A DNA stretch of 64,000 nt, taken from the NCBI GenBank assembly GCA_036346225.1, contig JARFIW010000453.1, positions 2,542,001-2,606,000 on the forward strand. Direction: 5' to 3'. Origin of the DNA: Platerodrilus igneus (lineage: Eukaryota; Arthropoda; Insecta; Coleoptera; Lycidae). The translations under genes were made by a program, and so were the position numbers. This document shows, in pieces, positions 1-9,439 of the stretch; the stretch's first letter is position 1; each line of letters opens with the position of its first letter. The notes under the pieces are model-generated. The model was not told the DNA's origin. It did no database searches and saw only the letters and a list, made by a program, of their open reading frames with translations.

Positions 1-3
1 CTC

Positions 4-706
4 CCCCCAACAGCAAATTATTTTATTTTCTGTATACCATCTGATTGCACCAACATTGCACCACATAGCACCACAAGACTTGTAGCTAGCACCCAAAAAC
101 TATGTTAGTTATTTCAGTTCAAAGTTTGGGAGGGGGGCTAAGGTAATTCCAGCCCCCCACTACATTTTTTTTCAAATTTTTCTCTTGCACCTGATGGCAC
201 TAACATAGCACCATCATTCTCACAGCTAGCACTCAAAAATTGGCGTAGATATAGCAATTTAAAGTTTAAGGTCCCAGGCTACGTCAGCCCCCCCCACTAC
301 AATTTTTTTAAATTTTTCCTCTTGCACCTGTTAGAATAACATAACAGTACATAGCACCACCAGTCCCATAGTTGGCACTCAAAAAATGACGTAGATATAG
401 CAGCTTAATGTTTATGCCCTTAGGCGATGTTAGCCCCACTCCACTTGTTTTAATTTTTTTCTTGCACTTGCTAGTATTAACATAGCACCGCACAGCACCA
501 CCAATCGTATGGCTGGCACTCAAAAATGGCGTAGATATAACGGTGGGGGGCTAACATCGTCTAAGCGCATAACCCCCCCCCCCAACTTTGAACTGTAATA
601 ACTGACATAGTTTCTGGGTGCTAGCTACAAGTCTTGTGGTGCTATGTGGTGCAATGTTGGTGCAATCAGATGCTATACAGAAAATAAAATAATTTGCTGT
701 TGGGGG
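4..706. repeat. Foldback (long terminal inverted repeat) element with internal ~140-bp repeats
   Basis: Bases about 4-130 are mirrored as reverse complement at about 576-706; both ends carry the stretch reading aacagcaaattattttattt or its complement. Between the arms, and continuing from the left arm, lie diverged direct repeats of about 140 bp: the landmark cttgcacctg or a close variant recurs near 183, 322 and 463, each followed by a tagcaccac / ggcactcaaaaa / gacgtagatata block. No coding capacity is seen; the small minus ORF at 308-523 is made of this repeat. The right end at 706 abuts a BEL/Pao gag remnant in the middle of a conserved domain, so this looks like an insertion. The left end is at the window edge, so the target duplication cannot be checked. 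It may be a MITE or a foldback element; the family is not recognised. Confidence 0.75.
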
Positions 707-1228
707 TTCAAGGTGATCTTGCCCAGTTGAAGGCGCAAGTAATTAAATTTAGTGACGTTGGAAATGCTGGTGTTTGAGTGAATGATTGAAACAAAACTAT
801 CTCTAAAAAATAACTCTTGGTCTAGGGACCCATCAAACGTTGGTAAATTCAATTCAGGTTGTCGAAAGTTTGTGGCAATGTAACCACTGTGTTCACTGTG
901 ATTACTGCATGTTGGAGAAACAGCAATATCACAGTGCTATTATCGGTAATAAATTTTTTGACAACGGCCGTAATTTTAAAAAAGTAATTTTCAAACCTTT
1001 CTCGCTGAGGAGCGTGTAAGGTAGCATAAATAGATTCGCATGGTTTGTCAGAATTTTCAATGAGCGCTGCACAGTATTAAAATCATCTAAAAGTAACTCG
1101 ATTTTGTTTAAGCGATCTCGTAGTTCATTTAAATCATAGTTTGCATCTTTAACTGAATTAAAGTAATTGATGAAACGTGTTAAGGAGCTTTTAATAGCTG
1201 TAAGTTTGTTTCTGTCTGTATTAGACAT
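707..1228 (-). pseudogene. BEL/Pao retrotransposon gag, N-terminal remnant
   Basis: Reading leftward from an ATG at 1228, the first ~65 residues (start MSNTDRNKLTAIKSSLTRF, then a coiled-coil-like NELRDRLNKIELLLDDF) look like the N-terminal part of BEL/Pao gag polyproteins. The frame is lost near 930, but from about 860 down to 707 another frame gives LNLPTFDGSLDQELFFRDSF followed by residues like SIIHSNTSISNVTKFNYL, the hallmark of the DUF1759 gag domain. Translation ends at 707, exactly where the foldback element starts. No LTR or primer site is convincing. This is an old, truncated copy unrelated in detail to the BEL element at 60.6 kb. The family is confident, the exact limits less so. 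Confidence 0.75.
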
Positions 1229-1434
1229 TATGTAAATAATTAATGTAACAAGTAAGTAAAAAATACAGGATGCGAGAAAGCACCGTTAAAGTGGTTTATA
1301 AAACCCAAAGAAACCTGAATATTATAATTAACGTATCATTAATGCCACGGAAAATATATAGCAATTTCATAAATTAAAACGTCGTAATTTCTTGCTACAA
1401 AACTAGTTTTATTGAGCGATGTAATGGTCAATGT

Positions 1435-1462
1435 TATAAAAAGAAAAAGAGATCTATTCAGT
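1435..1462 (+). promoter_or_regulatory. TATA box and TCAGT initiator of takeout-like gene 1
   Basis: TATAAA at 1435-1440 is followed about 25 bases on by TCAGT at 1458-1462, the usual insect initiator spacing. The predicted 5' untranslated leader would be about 17 bases to the ATG at 1477. The motifs are seen directly; use as a promoter is inferred. Confidence 0.5.
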
Positions 1463-1476
1463 AATACATTGTCGAG

Positions 1477-2441
1477 ATGCTTAAGTACACTGTCTGGTTG
1501 ATCGGTTTATTGCCTTTTGTAGAATTAGGTGTAAGCATAGCACTGCGTAAGTTGCTTAAATCTTAATATATCAATTAGTAATGATCATTTTTAGCTTCAA
1601 TACTAAAAAGATGTCGAAATGATGAAACCTTCAATGCATGTTTAGCAGATGCTATTCAAAGTGCTTTGCCATACTTAAAATACGGTAAAACACTTACTCT
1701 TAAGTGAAACTAATAAACGTTAAGCTTGTTTAGGTTTACCTGGATTAAATGTTCCACCTTTAGATCCCTTATATATAGACTTTCTTAAAATTGAAACAGA
1801 AGATCTTCATCTATATTTAAACAACACATCATGCGTTGGTTTGGCATCATCGACAATTTCCGGAGTTGAGTTGAGAAAATCATACTCTTCTAAAAGTAAT
1901 TAGGTTCTGATGTAGGGCATCGTTGAGTGAGGATGTTATGCTGATTACAATAAACGTTAAGATGTCAAAATTGGAACTTAGTGGAAATTACGATATCGAT
2001 GGTATACTAGCTGGAAAATCAGCGAATGGTAGGGGAAAATATAGCTTGACCTTTGGTACTGCTTTAATATATTTACAAAAGCAAGTATAACTGATCTATG
2101 TTGTAGAAAAGCTTAATGGTACATTGGCGTTTCATGGCAAGCGAGTAGAAAAAAAAGTAAAAAGTTATATGAGAATTGATAAGGTTGATTTACAATACGC
2201 TACAACCAAGGCAATTCTACAGTTTGGCAATCTTTTTTATGGTAACACGCAGCGTACTGAAGAATTTAACGGACTACTTAGAACAAATTGGAAACAGGTG
2301 CACGACAAAATTCAACCCAGCTATACAAGAGCTTTGGAACCTTCTTACAAACTATATGCCAACAGCTTTTTTGAACAAGTGCCTTATAATGATATATTTA
2401 TAAAAAATGTCGGACTTTCCTTACCAACAATTTACAATTAG
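1477..2441 (+). CDS. Takeout/JHBP-family secreted protein, copy 1 (5 exons)
   Basis: Exons 1477-1546, 1595-1684, 1734-1869, 1916-2055 and 2107-2441 join with GT-AG introns of 46-51 bp to give 771 bases in frame (256 residues), the usual length for the takeout / juvenile-hormone-binding-protein superfamily, whose members are secreted and carry lipophilic ligands in a long hydrophobic tunnel. Residues 1-20 are a hydrophobic signal peptide. The N-terminal cysteine pair (C30, C39) expected for the family disulphide is present, followed by the ALPYLKYGLP..NVPPLDPLYI region, an ELSGNYDIDGILAG strand pair and the C-terminal NSFFEQVPYNDIFI motif. Compared with copy 2 at 13.5 kb the exon sizes are 70/90/136/140/335 against 70/90/148/140/314. 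The exon-5 acceptor is nine bases inside that of copy 2. No stop or frameshift interrupts it. Ligand and expression are unknown. Assignment to the family is strong; the exon-3 donor (GTTGAG) is the weakest splice call. Confidence 0.85.
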
Positions 2442-2844
2442 GTATATTTTCAAAACAATTTTTTTACTTTCAATTTGTACTTTTTTGTTTAATAGAGAAA
2501 AGTGCCCAAAACGGGACCCCCATTTTATTTTTATTAATTAAAGAATTGAAAACAACTAAAACTATGTTTTAAAAGCACGTAATAATTACTTGATAATGTT
2601 TTGCGCCATTTAAGTTTTATTTCCAGGAAATATTATTATAAATTAGTAAGAAACAAAATATTTTACAAAACCTTACATTTCGGAAATTCTAAAAAAAGTT
2701 GCTAAAAGTGGACCCCTTGGAAAAATAATGGAAATAATACTTAAATGAATGTAAAAAAGGATTAAACCACTTAAAACATGATTAAGGTAAAAGTAAATTA
2801 TAAGGTATTTAATAGTGGTATAGTACAGTACAGAGATGACATTT
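2442..2844. other. Non-coding stretch downstream of gene 1
   Basis: I see no gene here. The segment near 2510-2560 (accccc / attttattaattaaag) resembles sequence downstream of copy 2 near 15095-15120, which suggests that the duplication unit of the two takeout-like genes extended past the coding region. Confidence 0.4.
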
Positions 2845-3648
2845 TTAACGGCAAAAATCACATACATAAATGTCTTTTTCTGCCCCAGCACAGTCCACAT
2901 AAGGCCACTGTGAGCACATCATGCACATTACCCAAAGTCCCCCTTAGAGTCCTCAGGAAATTTTCTGTCACAGAATATGCACAAAGCATAATTTTTTGAT
3001 GGCGTTACTTCTGACAAAAGCTCCATTACAGACGACCCAGAGGAGATGCTGTCATCGTCACTACTTGATTCTTTCTTGGCGCTTTTATCAAAGTTAAAAC
3101 GTTTTTTTTACAAGCTCTTTTCCTTTCATTGAAGGTCCTGCTGATCTACTTACACGACCACGATTAGTTTTGCATCCTCGAGCTTCACTCCGAGCTTGCT
3201 GTTCAGCTTCCTTGGCCTCTTTAGCTTTTTTAGCTTCCAACAAATGGGCTTTATAAGACGTAGATGTGATTATTGTGAAACTGCAAGCTTTTCGTCCTCT
3301 AGTTGAGGTCCTCTTTTTGATTTTTGGTATAGGTGCAATGTCAAATGGACTTGTACACTGCCCTGCTGAAGATGTTGAAGGTTGGTTAGGGTCAAATCGT
3401 GCAATTACTTGTGGTTTGTCTACATTGAATTCTTCTGTAACCTCAGAAAGCAACTGATTTTCTGTGGTTTTTCTTTTTAGCACCGATTCATAGAAAGATA
3501 AATCTCGTTTGTTGCTTGCATCTTCAATGAATTCAGCATCTGGGAACAACTTCTTATTCAGAGGATATATTCCTGTTACTCTGAAACCATTTATGGCTAT
3601 TTCTACTGTTTGACATTTAATGTAGGCCTTGCCAAACATTTTTGAGCG
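2845..3648 (-). pseudogene. Pogo/Tigger-like DDE transposase, C-terminal part with PHD-like finger
   Basis: The minus-strand ORF from 3639 carries [20 protein letters not shown], the conserved block that follows the DDE domain in pogo/Tigger-type transposases and their jerky-like host relatives. A Ser/Pro-rich stretch and a basic Lys/Ala/Glu helix follow. After 3094 the product continues in another frame with a Ser/Asp-rich acidic stretch and then a cysteine cluster (LCIFCDRKF, CMMCSQWPYVDCAG, VCDFC) ending at a TAA at 2845-2847; such PHD-like fingers close many insect pogo-type proteins. Two single-base length changes in homopolymers break the frame: the T8 run at 3102-3109 (plus strand) and a TTT/AAA run inside the finger. 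The DNA-binding N-terminus and catalytic core are absent from the window, so this is a 3' fragment. Mobilisation is not expected. Confidence 0.75.
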
Positions 3649-3885
3649 ATTGCTAGTTACATATGCTTAAATGTACGATATTTGTAATTCCTAATTTTTT
3701 GCTTATCGTACAGTTCCGTGTACGTAAAATTGCAGGACGTTTTATGCGAGCGCTAAAATCATCGTAAGTGTTCAGAAAGTAAGGTTATAGCTAAGTAAAA
3801 ATATTAAAGGTTTACTTAAATTTCTTTTTTGGTTCTTTGCTAATCTATCATTTAAAAGATAGTAAATTGTAGTAATTCTTATAGC

Positions 3886-4797
3886 AGGCAATGAATATTG
3901 TCAAATGCAGGAAGACATTTGAAATTATTATGCAGGAACAAAAGATTGATATGCTTAGATTTGCGAATGATATAGGGGTATTAGCATTTAACAAGAAAGA
4001 GTTAGAAGCAGCAATTATTGAAATGGACACAGTCCTAGCAGAGAGATATGGTATGAAAATTAACAAAAATAAAACTAAGGTGCTAATATGCAAAGAAGGG
4101 AAAAATAAAAAAAAACTAGAATATAAGTTGGAAATCGAGTACTTACAAGAGATTAATGATTTCTACTACGTAGGAAGCCAAATAACGTAAGATGGGAAAG
4201 CGCAAAACATATAGAACAAGAAAATGCAATTACTGAGTATAAAGACAACAAACATAAAAGCAAGGAAAATATTTCTGGAAGCATATGTGTGGAGTACAGC
4301 ACTGTACGGCTGCGAAACCTATACAGTAGAAGCGGATAGGATAATATGGAAGCTTTTGAAATGTGGTGCTACAGTCGTATGATGAAGACATCATGGACAG
4401 ACAAAGTTAAGAACAAAGAGGTATTATAAATGGTAGGGAAAAAAGAAGTATGTGGAAAACAGTAAAAAATACGAGAGATAGGATGATAAGCCACATACTA
4501 AAGCATGAGGGAATAGTACGGAGTATATTAGAATCAGAGATAGAAAAAACGAGAGAAGTAGACCTAGGTTAGACTATTGCACCCATATAGTGAAATAGCT
4601 GTAAGAATTTTAGAGAAATGCGTAGACTAGCACAGAATAGAAATCACATACCACTGAATATCGGTGAAATAAGATATATATTTAGAAAACAATAGGAGGC
4701 TGTATTTAGGCTCTAGGAATTTAAGAGAAATATGTAAGTTAGCTCAGAATAGGAAACAGTGAAAACACGCGTCTCAGTTCCAGGACTGAAGACCTAC
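3886..4797 (+). pseudogene. RTE-like LINE, degraded RT C-terminus and 3' end
   Basis: This matches the C-terminal half of the LINE ORF at 46.6-49.7 kb: KCRKTFEIIMQEQKIDMLRF and the degraded FANDIGVLA (the FADD polymerase motif has mutated), then a decayed version of the Trp/Cys-rich tail. Stop codons and deletions occur from 4190 on. After about 4650 comes 3' UTR sequence (cactgaatatcggtgaaat), then a second short copy of the ORF tail (tagctcagaatagg) and the terminal ggactgaagacct. It is 5' truncated and non-functional. Confidence 0.8.
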
Positions 4798-4804
4798 TTT
4801 AATA

Positions 4805-4808
<4 letters not shown>

Positions 4809-4854
<46 letters not shown>
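4809..4854. repeat. (TA)n microsatellite
   Basis: An uninterrupted run of about 23 TA units lies directly after the 3' end of the LINE fragment. Confidence 0.95.
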
Positions 4855-4857
<3 letters not shown>

Positions 4858-6840
4858 GTTTTAAAAGATCAAAAATAAATTTAAAAAGAAGCAATTTTAA
4901 AACACCCTGTATAAAGGAACAACCAGAAATTACGTGCGAAATTTATATTAGTTAATTCATTTTTAAATATCAGGTATTAACGAAATTTTATTAATAATTA
5001 ATGAAATTTAAGTAGGTTTGCAAAGAAATTAAATGGTAGAAGCCAATGCCATTAATTAATTAATTAATTTGAATTTAATTGAACGATTATTGATGTATAA
5101 TTTGCATAAAAGCGTGTAAAAACCCAATGATACCAAGATGAAACGCGTTGCTATCTGACGAATATATCAGAGGGGTAGAAATACGCTGAACTCTAAATTG
5201 TGGAAGTGTTATTTAAAATGTTACGATTGAACACCTGCGTATTTTCTAAATGTCAAGTTCTGTTTAATTTGTAGATAACGAACAAATTATTCTAAGGAGT
5301 GTTCAAACGGTCGGATGTTTTAGCATGAAGTGCTAATGAGAAAGTCCACGTGTAGTAAACAGCGCACAAACAGGGATATTGATTTTCTACCACTCAAACC
5401 AGGTTAGAAAGAGACGTAGAAAACGTATAAGCAAGAGACCACAATAGTATAGAAGGGATTTGAGAAACGTCATTCGGTCTACGATTGGTCGATATGTTTA
5501 GTTTGACTTGATATAGACACGAGGATAGAGTAGCGTAATTTTCTTAAAATATTATAACGAGGACGGAAATTCGCGGATTTGAAAATGTGGTTGAGTGCAA
5601 AATTGTGGGAATGTGTTGTTGTGAGCAGGGGATTTCGGATAAATGTGGCCAGGAGAGGTTACATTGGAAAGATATAAATAGTTTAGGAGAATATTATGAA
5701 AGCGCTTATTATTTCGATCGTCCCAAAAGCACGTATGAAAGTTAACATGAGTTGTAAGTATTATAAAATCATTTAAATTGTATTGCATAGTGGTAGCCTC
5801 TTAAATTAAAACGCGGTTTGTGTGCCGAGATTAAAATTTCTTTTTTTTGAGGTATCACCTATAATTTTTTTATCAACTCGTGTCGGGACATTAAGTAACG
5901 TAGATTACTGTGAAAGAAGTATAATTGAAATAAAATTTGGAATTTGGTTACACCGAGAAGGCGGCGTTGGCGGATCAACTTAAATGGAGTTCGTCTAGTA
6001 ATAGCGAGGAACGACCTGCAGACCAGGGAGAAAAATACATGGCATCATCTACATAGCGGAGATCTTCTAAAAATTTCCAGGTAACGATTTAAAATTGTTA
6101 TTCCTATAAACTGTAAATATTGGGGTGGCGTATGAGAGTGTTTTTCAAGGTAGTGTGAATTATTTACGTATTGAACAGAATATGTGTAAATAACATTATT
6201 ACGGTATGCAACTAGAAATTGAAGGTGTCTAGAAAGCTTTTAAACGTTCCATCAGAACGTGAAATTTTGTGAAGAGTACATGGTCTTGTTTTTTTATTTT
6301 AAGAGTATGCAAAGTAGAAGGGCATACATTATGCAGAATTAGTTGGGTTATTATGAGCCCACCATACCTCACAGTTTACTTAGTTTATTAAATAAATAAA
6401 TAAATTATAATGAAGGAATTTTAGAGAAGGTATTATTCAAGGTCCATTTACTCCGAGTACATTTTATGTGTTTGATGATTTAAAAAGGTAAATACAGGAC
6501 ATTACAAAATAAAAGTTACTGAAGTGTAACGTGAACAATAAAATATGGACAGTGTTGAATTGCATTTGTAAATAGGAATAAATAAAAGATTGTATGTTGG
6601 TTGTATTTTGTGGTTTTATTGGAAGTGTGCGTGAATGATAGAATATGAGTTTGAATATAAATATCCAAAAGGAGGTTCAAATGAGCTAGCCGGAAGCAGT
6701 TGAAAAAGGTCGTTCAACCGAGGAAGAGAGGAAAACGGGTAAGAAATATTTTTTGTGTATTATTTAAATTTTGAATTTTCAAGTTTTGAATAATATATAA
6801 AATATTCAAAATATTTTTGGTTGGTAAGGATCTTACCCGA
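4855..6840. other. Unassigned AT-rich stretch, possibly old LTR sequence
   Basis: No coding sequence is recognised. A short ATTA tandem lies near 5054-5070. The ending ccaggtaacgattt near 6078 recurs near 11277, each after a moderately GC-richer block, which hints at two diverged copies of the same repeat, perhaps old LTRs. Confidence 0.3.
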
Positions 6841-6843
6841 ATA

Positions 6844-6960
6844 CACGGCATAATTTTTGACGGCGCAACGTTGGGGCTCGAATGTTTTTGAGAGAGTACT
6901 AAATTAGAGCAGAGTTCCACGGCATAATTTTGACGCGCAATTCGTGAGGCTCGATTCTTA
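6844..6960. other. Duplicated primer-binding-site-like sequence
   Basis: Two copies about 75 bp apart begin cacggcataatttt and continue gacggcgcaacgttggggct (first) or gacgcgcaattcgtgaggct (second). Both resemble a tRNA-Lys-type primer binding site of LTR retrotransposons, such as the one at 26945. This suggests an eroded 5' leader of an LTR element, duplicated, but no flanking LTR pair or gag follows. Confidence 0.3.
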
Positions 6961-7112
6961 TAAGGTACCACAGTAATTTATATAAAGTAAGATGTATCTG
7001 TAAACAAACTCTTCTGAAAATAATAAGAGCTATTGACAAATACAAATCGGGCTGGTAGTTATATAGCCATTAACAAAACATTAGCTTTATTACTTCACAG
7101 GGGAGGAAACAT

Positions 7113-7155
7113 CCACTGACCAATGGTTTCGGCTTGTTAAGCCTCATCAGAGTGG
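7113..7155 (-). ncRNA. Hammerhead ribozyme, apparently intact
   Basis: Read on the minus strand: stem I strand CCACT, core CTGATGA, stem II GGCTT-AAC-AAGCC, core GAAA, stem III ACC-ATT-GGT closing on the GAAA adenosine, cleavage base C in the canonical GUC context, then AGTGG, which pairs perfectly with CCACT. All invariant core positions are present. Self-cleavage would fall between positions 7118 and 7117. The very short stem III is typical of Penelope-associated type I motifs, which may need a dimeric arrangement. Activity is inferred, not shown. Confidence 0.8.
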
Positions 7156-7426
7156 AATAGTTCCCAAGAACCCTATGAAGTAATCGAAGCTATTATAATG
7201 ATATAATTTCGAAACAATCACTGTACTATGGCAAAAGTAAATAAAACCGCCATCAGGTGATAAAACACCAACACTACTAAAGTGTGGAAGTACAGAATTG
7301 AACCGAAACTACATAATAAATTTTATAGATGACTATAAAACTACGTCTGGCCATAGTACAGTGATTGTTTCGAAATTATATCATTATAATAGCTTTGATT
7401 ACTTCATAGGGTTCTTGGGAACTATT

Positions 7427-7469
7427 TCACACTGATGAGGCTTAACAAGCCGAAACCATTGGTAAGTGG
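7427..7469 (+). ncRNA. Hammerhead ribozyme copy, partly degraded
   Basis: This mirror copy of the 7113-7155 motif keeps CTGATGA, stem II, GAAA and stem III. It differs at the cleavage triplet (GUA instead of GUC), and the 5' stem I strand reads TCACA, leaving a mismatch next to the core. It is probably weak or inactive compared with the left-arm copy. Confidence 0.6.
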
Positions 7470-7634
7470 ATGTTTCCCCCCGGTGAAGTAATAAAGATAA
7501 TGTTTTGTTAATGGCTATATAACTACCAGCCCGATTTGTATTTGTCAATAGCTCTTATTATTTTCATAAGAGTTTGTTTACAGATACATCTTACTTTATA
7601 TACTATTTCTTATTACGGACTGCAAATAACTTGT

Positions 7635-7638
<4 letters not shown>

Positions 7639-7676
<38 letters not shown>
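7639..7676. repeat. (TA)n microsatellite
   Basis: A run of about 19 TA units lies shortly after the palindromic element. Confidence 0.95.
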
Positions 7677-7678
<2 letters not shown>

Positions 7679-9397
7679 CTGTGATAAGGGGTTGTGTAAG
7701 GGTGTGATTTAGAGTAAAGGTTGTGCAGGAATTAGAAATTACCATAGGAAGCAGAAAACTGCATTTATTTAGTAAAGAATTGAGAAATGGAGATAGTTTG
7801 TAAATAGTAAGCAGTCAACACCCTGTATATAAAGTATAAATAGTTTTAATCAACGCAAATAGACATAGGAAGACGCATAGTTAGCGTAGGAATAAGAAAG
7901 ACATGCATTAGGTAAATAGTAAATATTTAACACCATGTAGATAGAGTTTTAGTTAATTTAGCTAAGGCGAGTAATAATATTTTTCAGTGGAAGCAAGCGT
8001 ATTTTGTAAGTAAACATGATAAAGTGTAATTAAACACGCATTCAAAAGAGTTCCAAACAATTAGGTTAATACGGAGATAAGAAATAGAGCTTCAGGAAGC
8101 ATAGTGTAAATGCGTACAAAATAGTTAACCATTTTTAATAAGAAAGGAGATTAAAAATTCGCTTAAATAACATGCATATATGAAAATTAAAAGTCGAATT
8201 GCATCAGTTGTTTATGGAAAAGCGATTAGATTCGTCAAAACACCGCATGTTTGATAACGAAGCACCTGCGAGCAGGCCACAATTATTTGAAAGCATAGAA
8301 AGCATCAGAAACTACTTTAAATGCAAAGATTTGATTCGTTAAAATGAGCGACGAGTTTGTAGACCATACCCACTAACGAAGTAGTAGAGCAATGATATAT
8401 TAACAGATACAGTGATAACGAAGGGCGTTTTCAACTCAGCAAAGGCCGAGGTGCGCCAATCTGAAATAAAATGTGATATGTAATAATAATTTAAAGCGAA
8501 AAATTGTATAAGTTCGAGTTTGGGGAGGATGATAATCCAATTCTAAGTTTGGAGAAATTGATAAGAAGTAATAAGTCTGAATGAGATGAGAATAAATTGG
8601 GGTGCATAAGGATAAGTTAATAATGGTAGTCCAGAGGGTGATGGCAATACTTTAAATGCAATGGTTCAAGCGTGTGGATAGACAATATTTCGAATGGGCA
8701 TGTAATAATCCTGAATTTGGGGAAGATAATTTTTATTCAAATGGATGGCTTAATGCATGGGAAATATTAGCTGATTATGGATGCGTCAATGCGAAGAAAA
8801 TAGACAAGGTTAGATTTTTAGTTATAAGACATTCTTTTTCTATTTTTTTTATTTGAATATTGAATTTGCTTAATATAAATGAATGTGACAAGTCAACAAA
8901 ACAGAGGACTTGCATACGTATAAAGTGCGTAATATGATAAGAGGTTTTGAACTTTCTACACTTCTTTTTTTATAAAAATAATAGGTTTTTTTTGGTGACT
9001 TTGGGTTTGATTAAAAAGTATATGACTTTTGATAAATGAGATGTACCACATTAATTAATTAAAAAGTGTATTTTAAATAATTTACAAAAACTGTCCATAA
9101 TATTTGTTTCATTATATAGAATCGAATTAACTGAATTTTATAATTCCAAATAAATGCTAGTCGAGGTCATAAGATAAAGTTAATGGGAGTGATTTGATAA
9201 TTTAAACAATCAAGGGGGAGCTATAAGTTGAATACGAAATTGATAACGAGTAAGGCGGTAACATATCAAGTTTTGTTATTGGTCGACAAGGTAGGTTCAA
9301 GATAAAATCCAGTTAAGTTCTGGAGGGAGTTTATAGCAATATTAATAAGACGGCCCAACGTCGGAGAACGATAATTCCAATTCTTGTTTATACATAG

Positions 9398-9401
<4 letters not shown>
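7677..9401. other. Unassigned purine-rich stretch
   Basis: No recognised gene. The plus strand is rich in A and G, and loosely repeated phrases (aacaccctgtatataaagta, aacaccatgtagatagagtt, agtaaatatttaac) occur, like worn LTR or UTR repeats. A 66-codon ORF at 8656-8856 has a donor-like sequence near its end but no family resemblance I can name. Confidence 0.3.

Positions 9402-9437
<36 letters not shown>
9401..9437. repeat. (TA)n microsatellite
   Basis: A run of about 18 TA units. Confidence 0.95.

Positions 9438-9439
<2 letters not shown>

Larger units (their letters stand above)
6979..7602. mobile_element. Palindromic element with ~250-bp inverted arms carrying hammerhead ribozymes
   Basis: The arm at 6979-7230 (starts tatataaagtaagatgta) is repeated as reverse complement at 7352-7602 (ends acatcttactttatata), with a ~120-bp non-palindromic centre. 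Each arm contains a hammerhead ribozyme core, on the minus strand in the left arm and on the plus strand in the right arm (separate entries). There is no ORF. Hammerhead motifs are a known feature of the terminal repeats of Penelope-like elements and of some retrozyme-type repeats in animals, so the element is probably derived from such a terminal repeat joined head to head. The immediate flanks show no clear target duplication. Confidence 0.8.
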
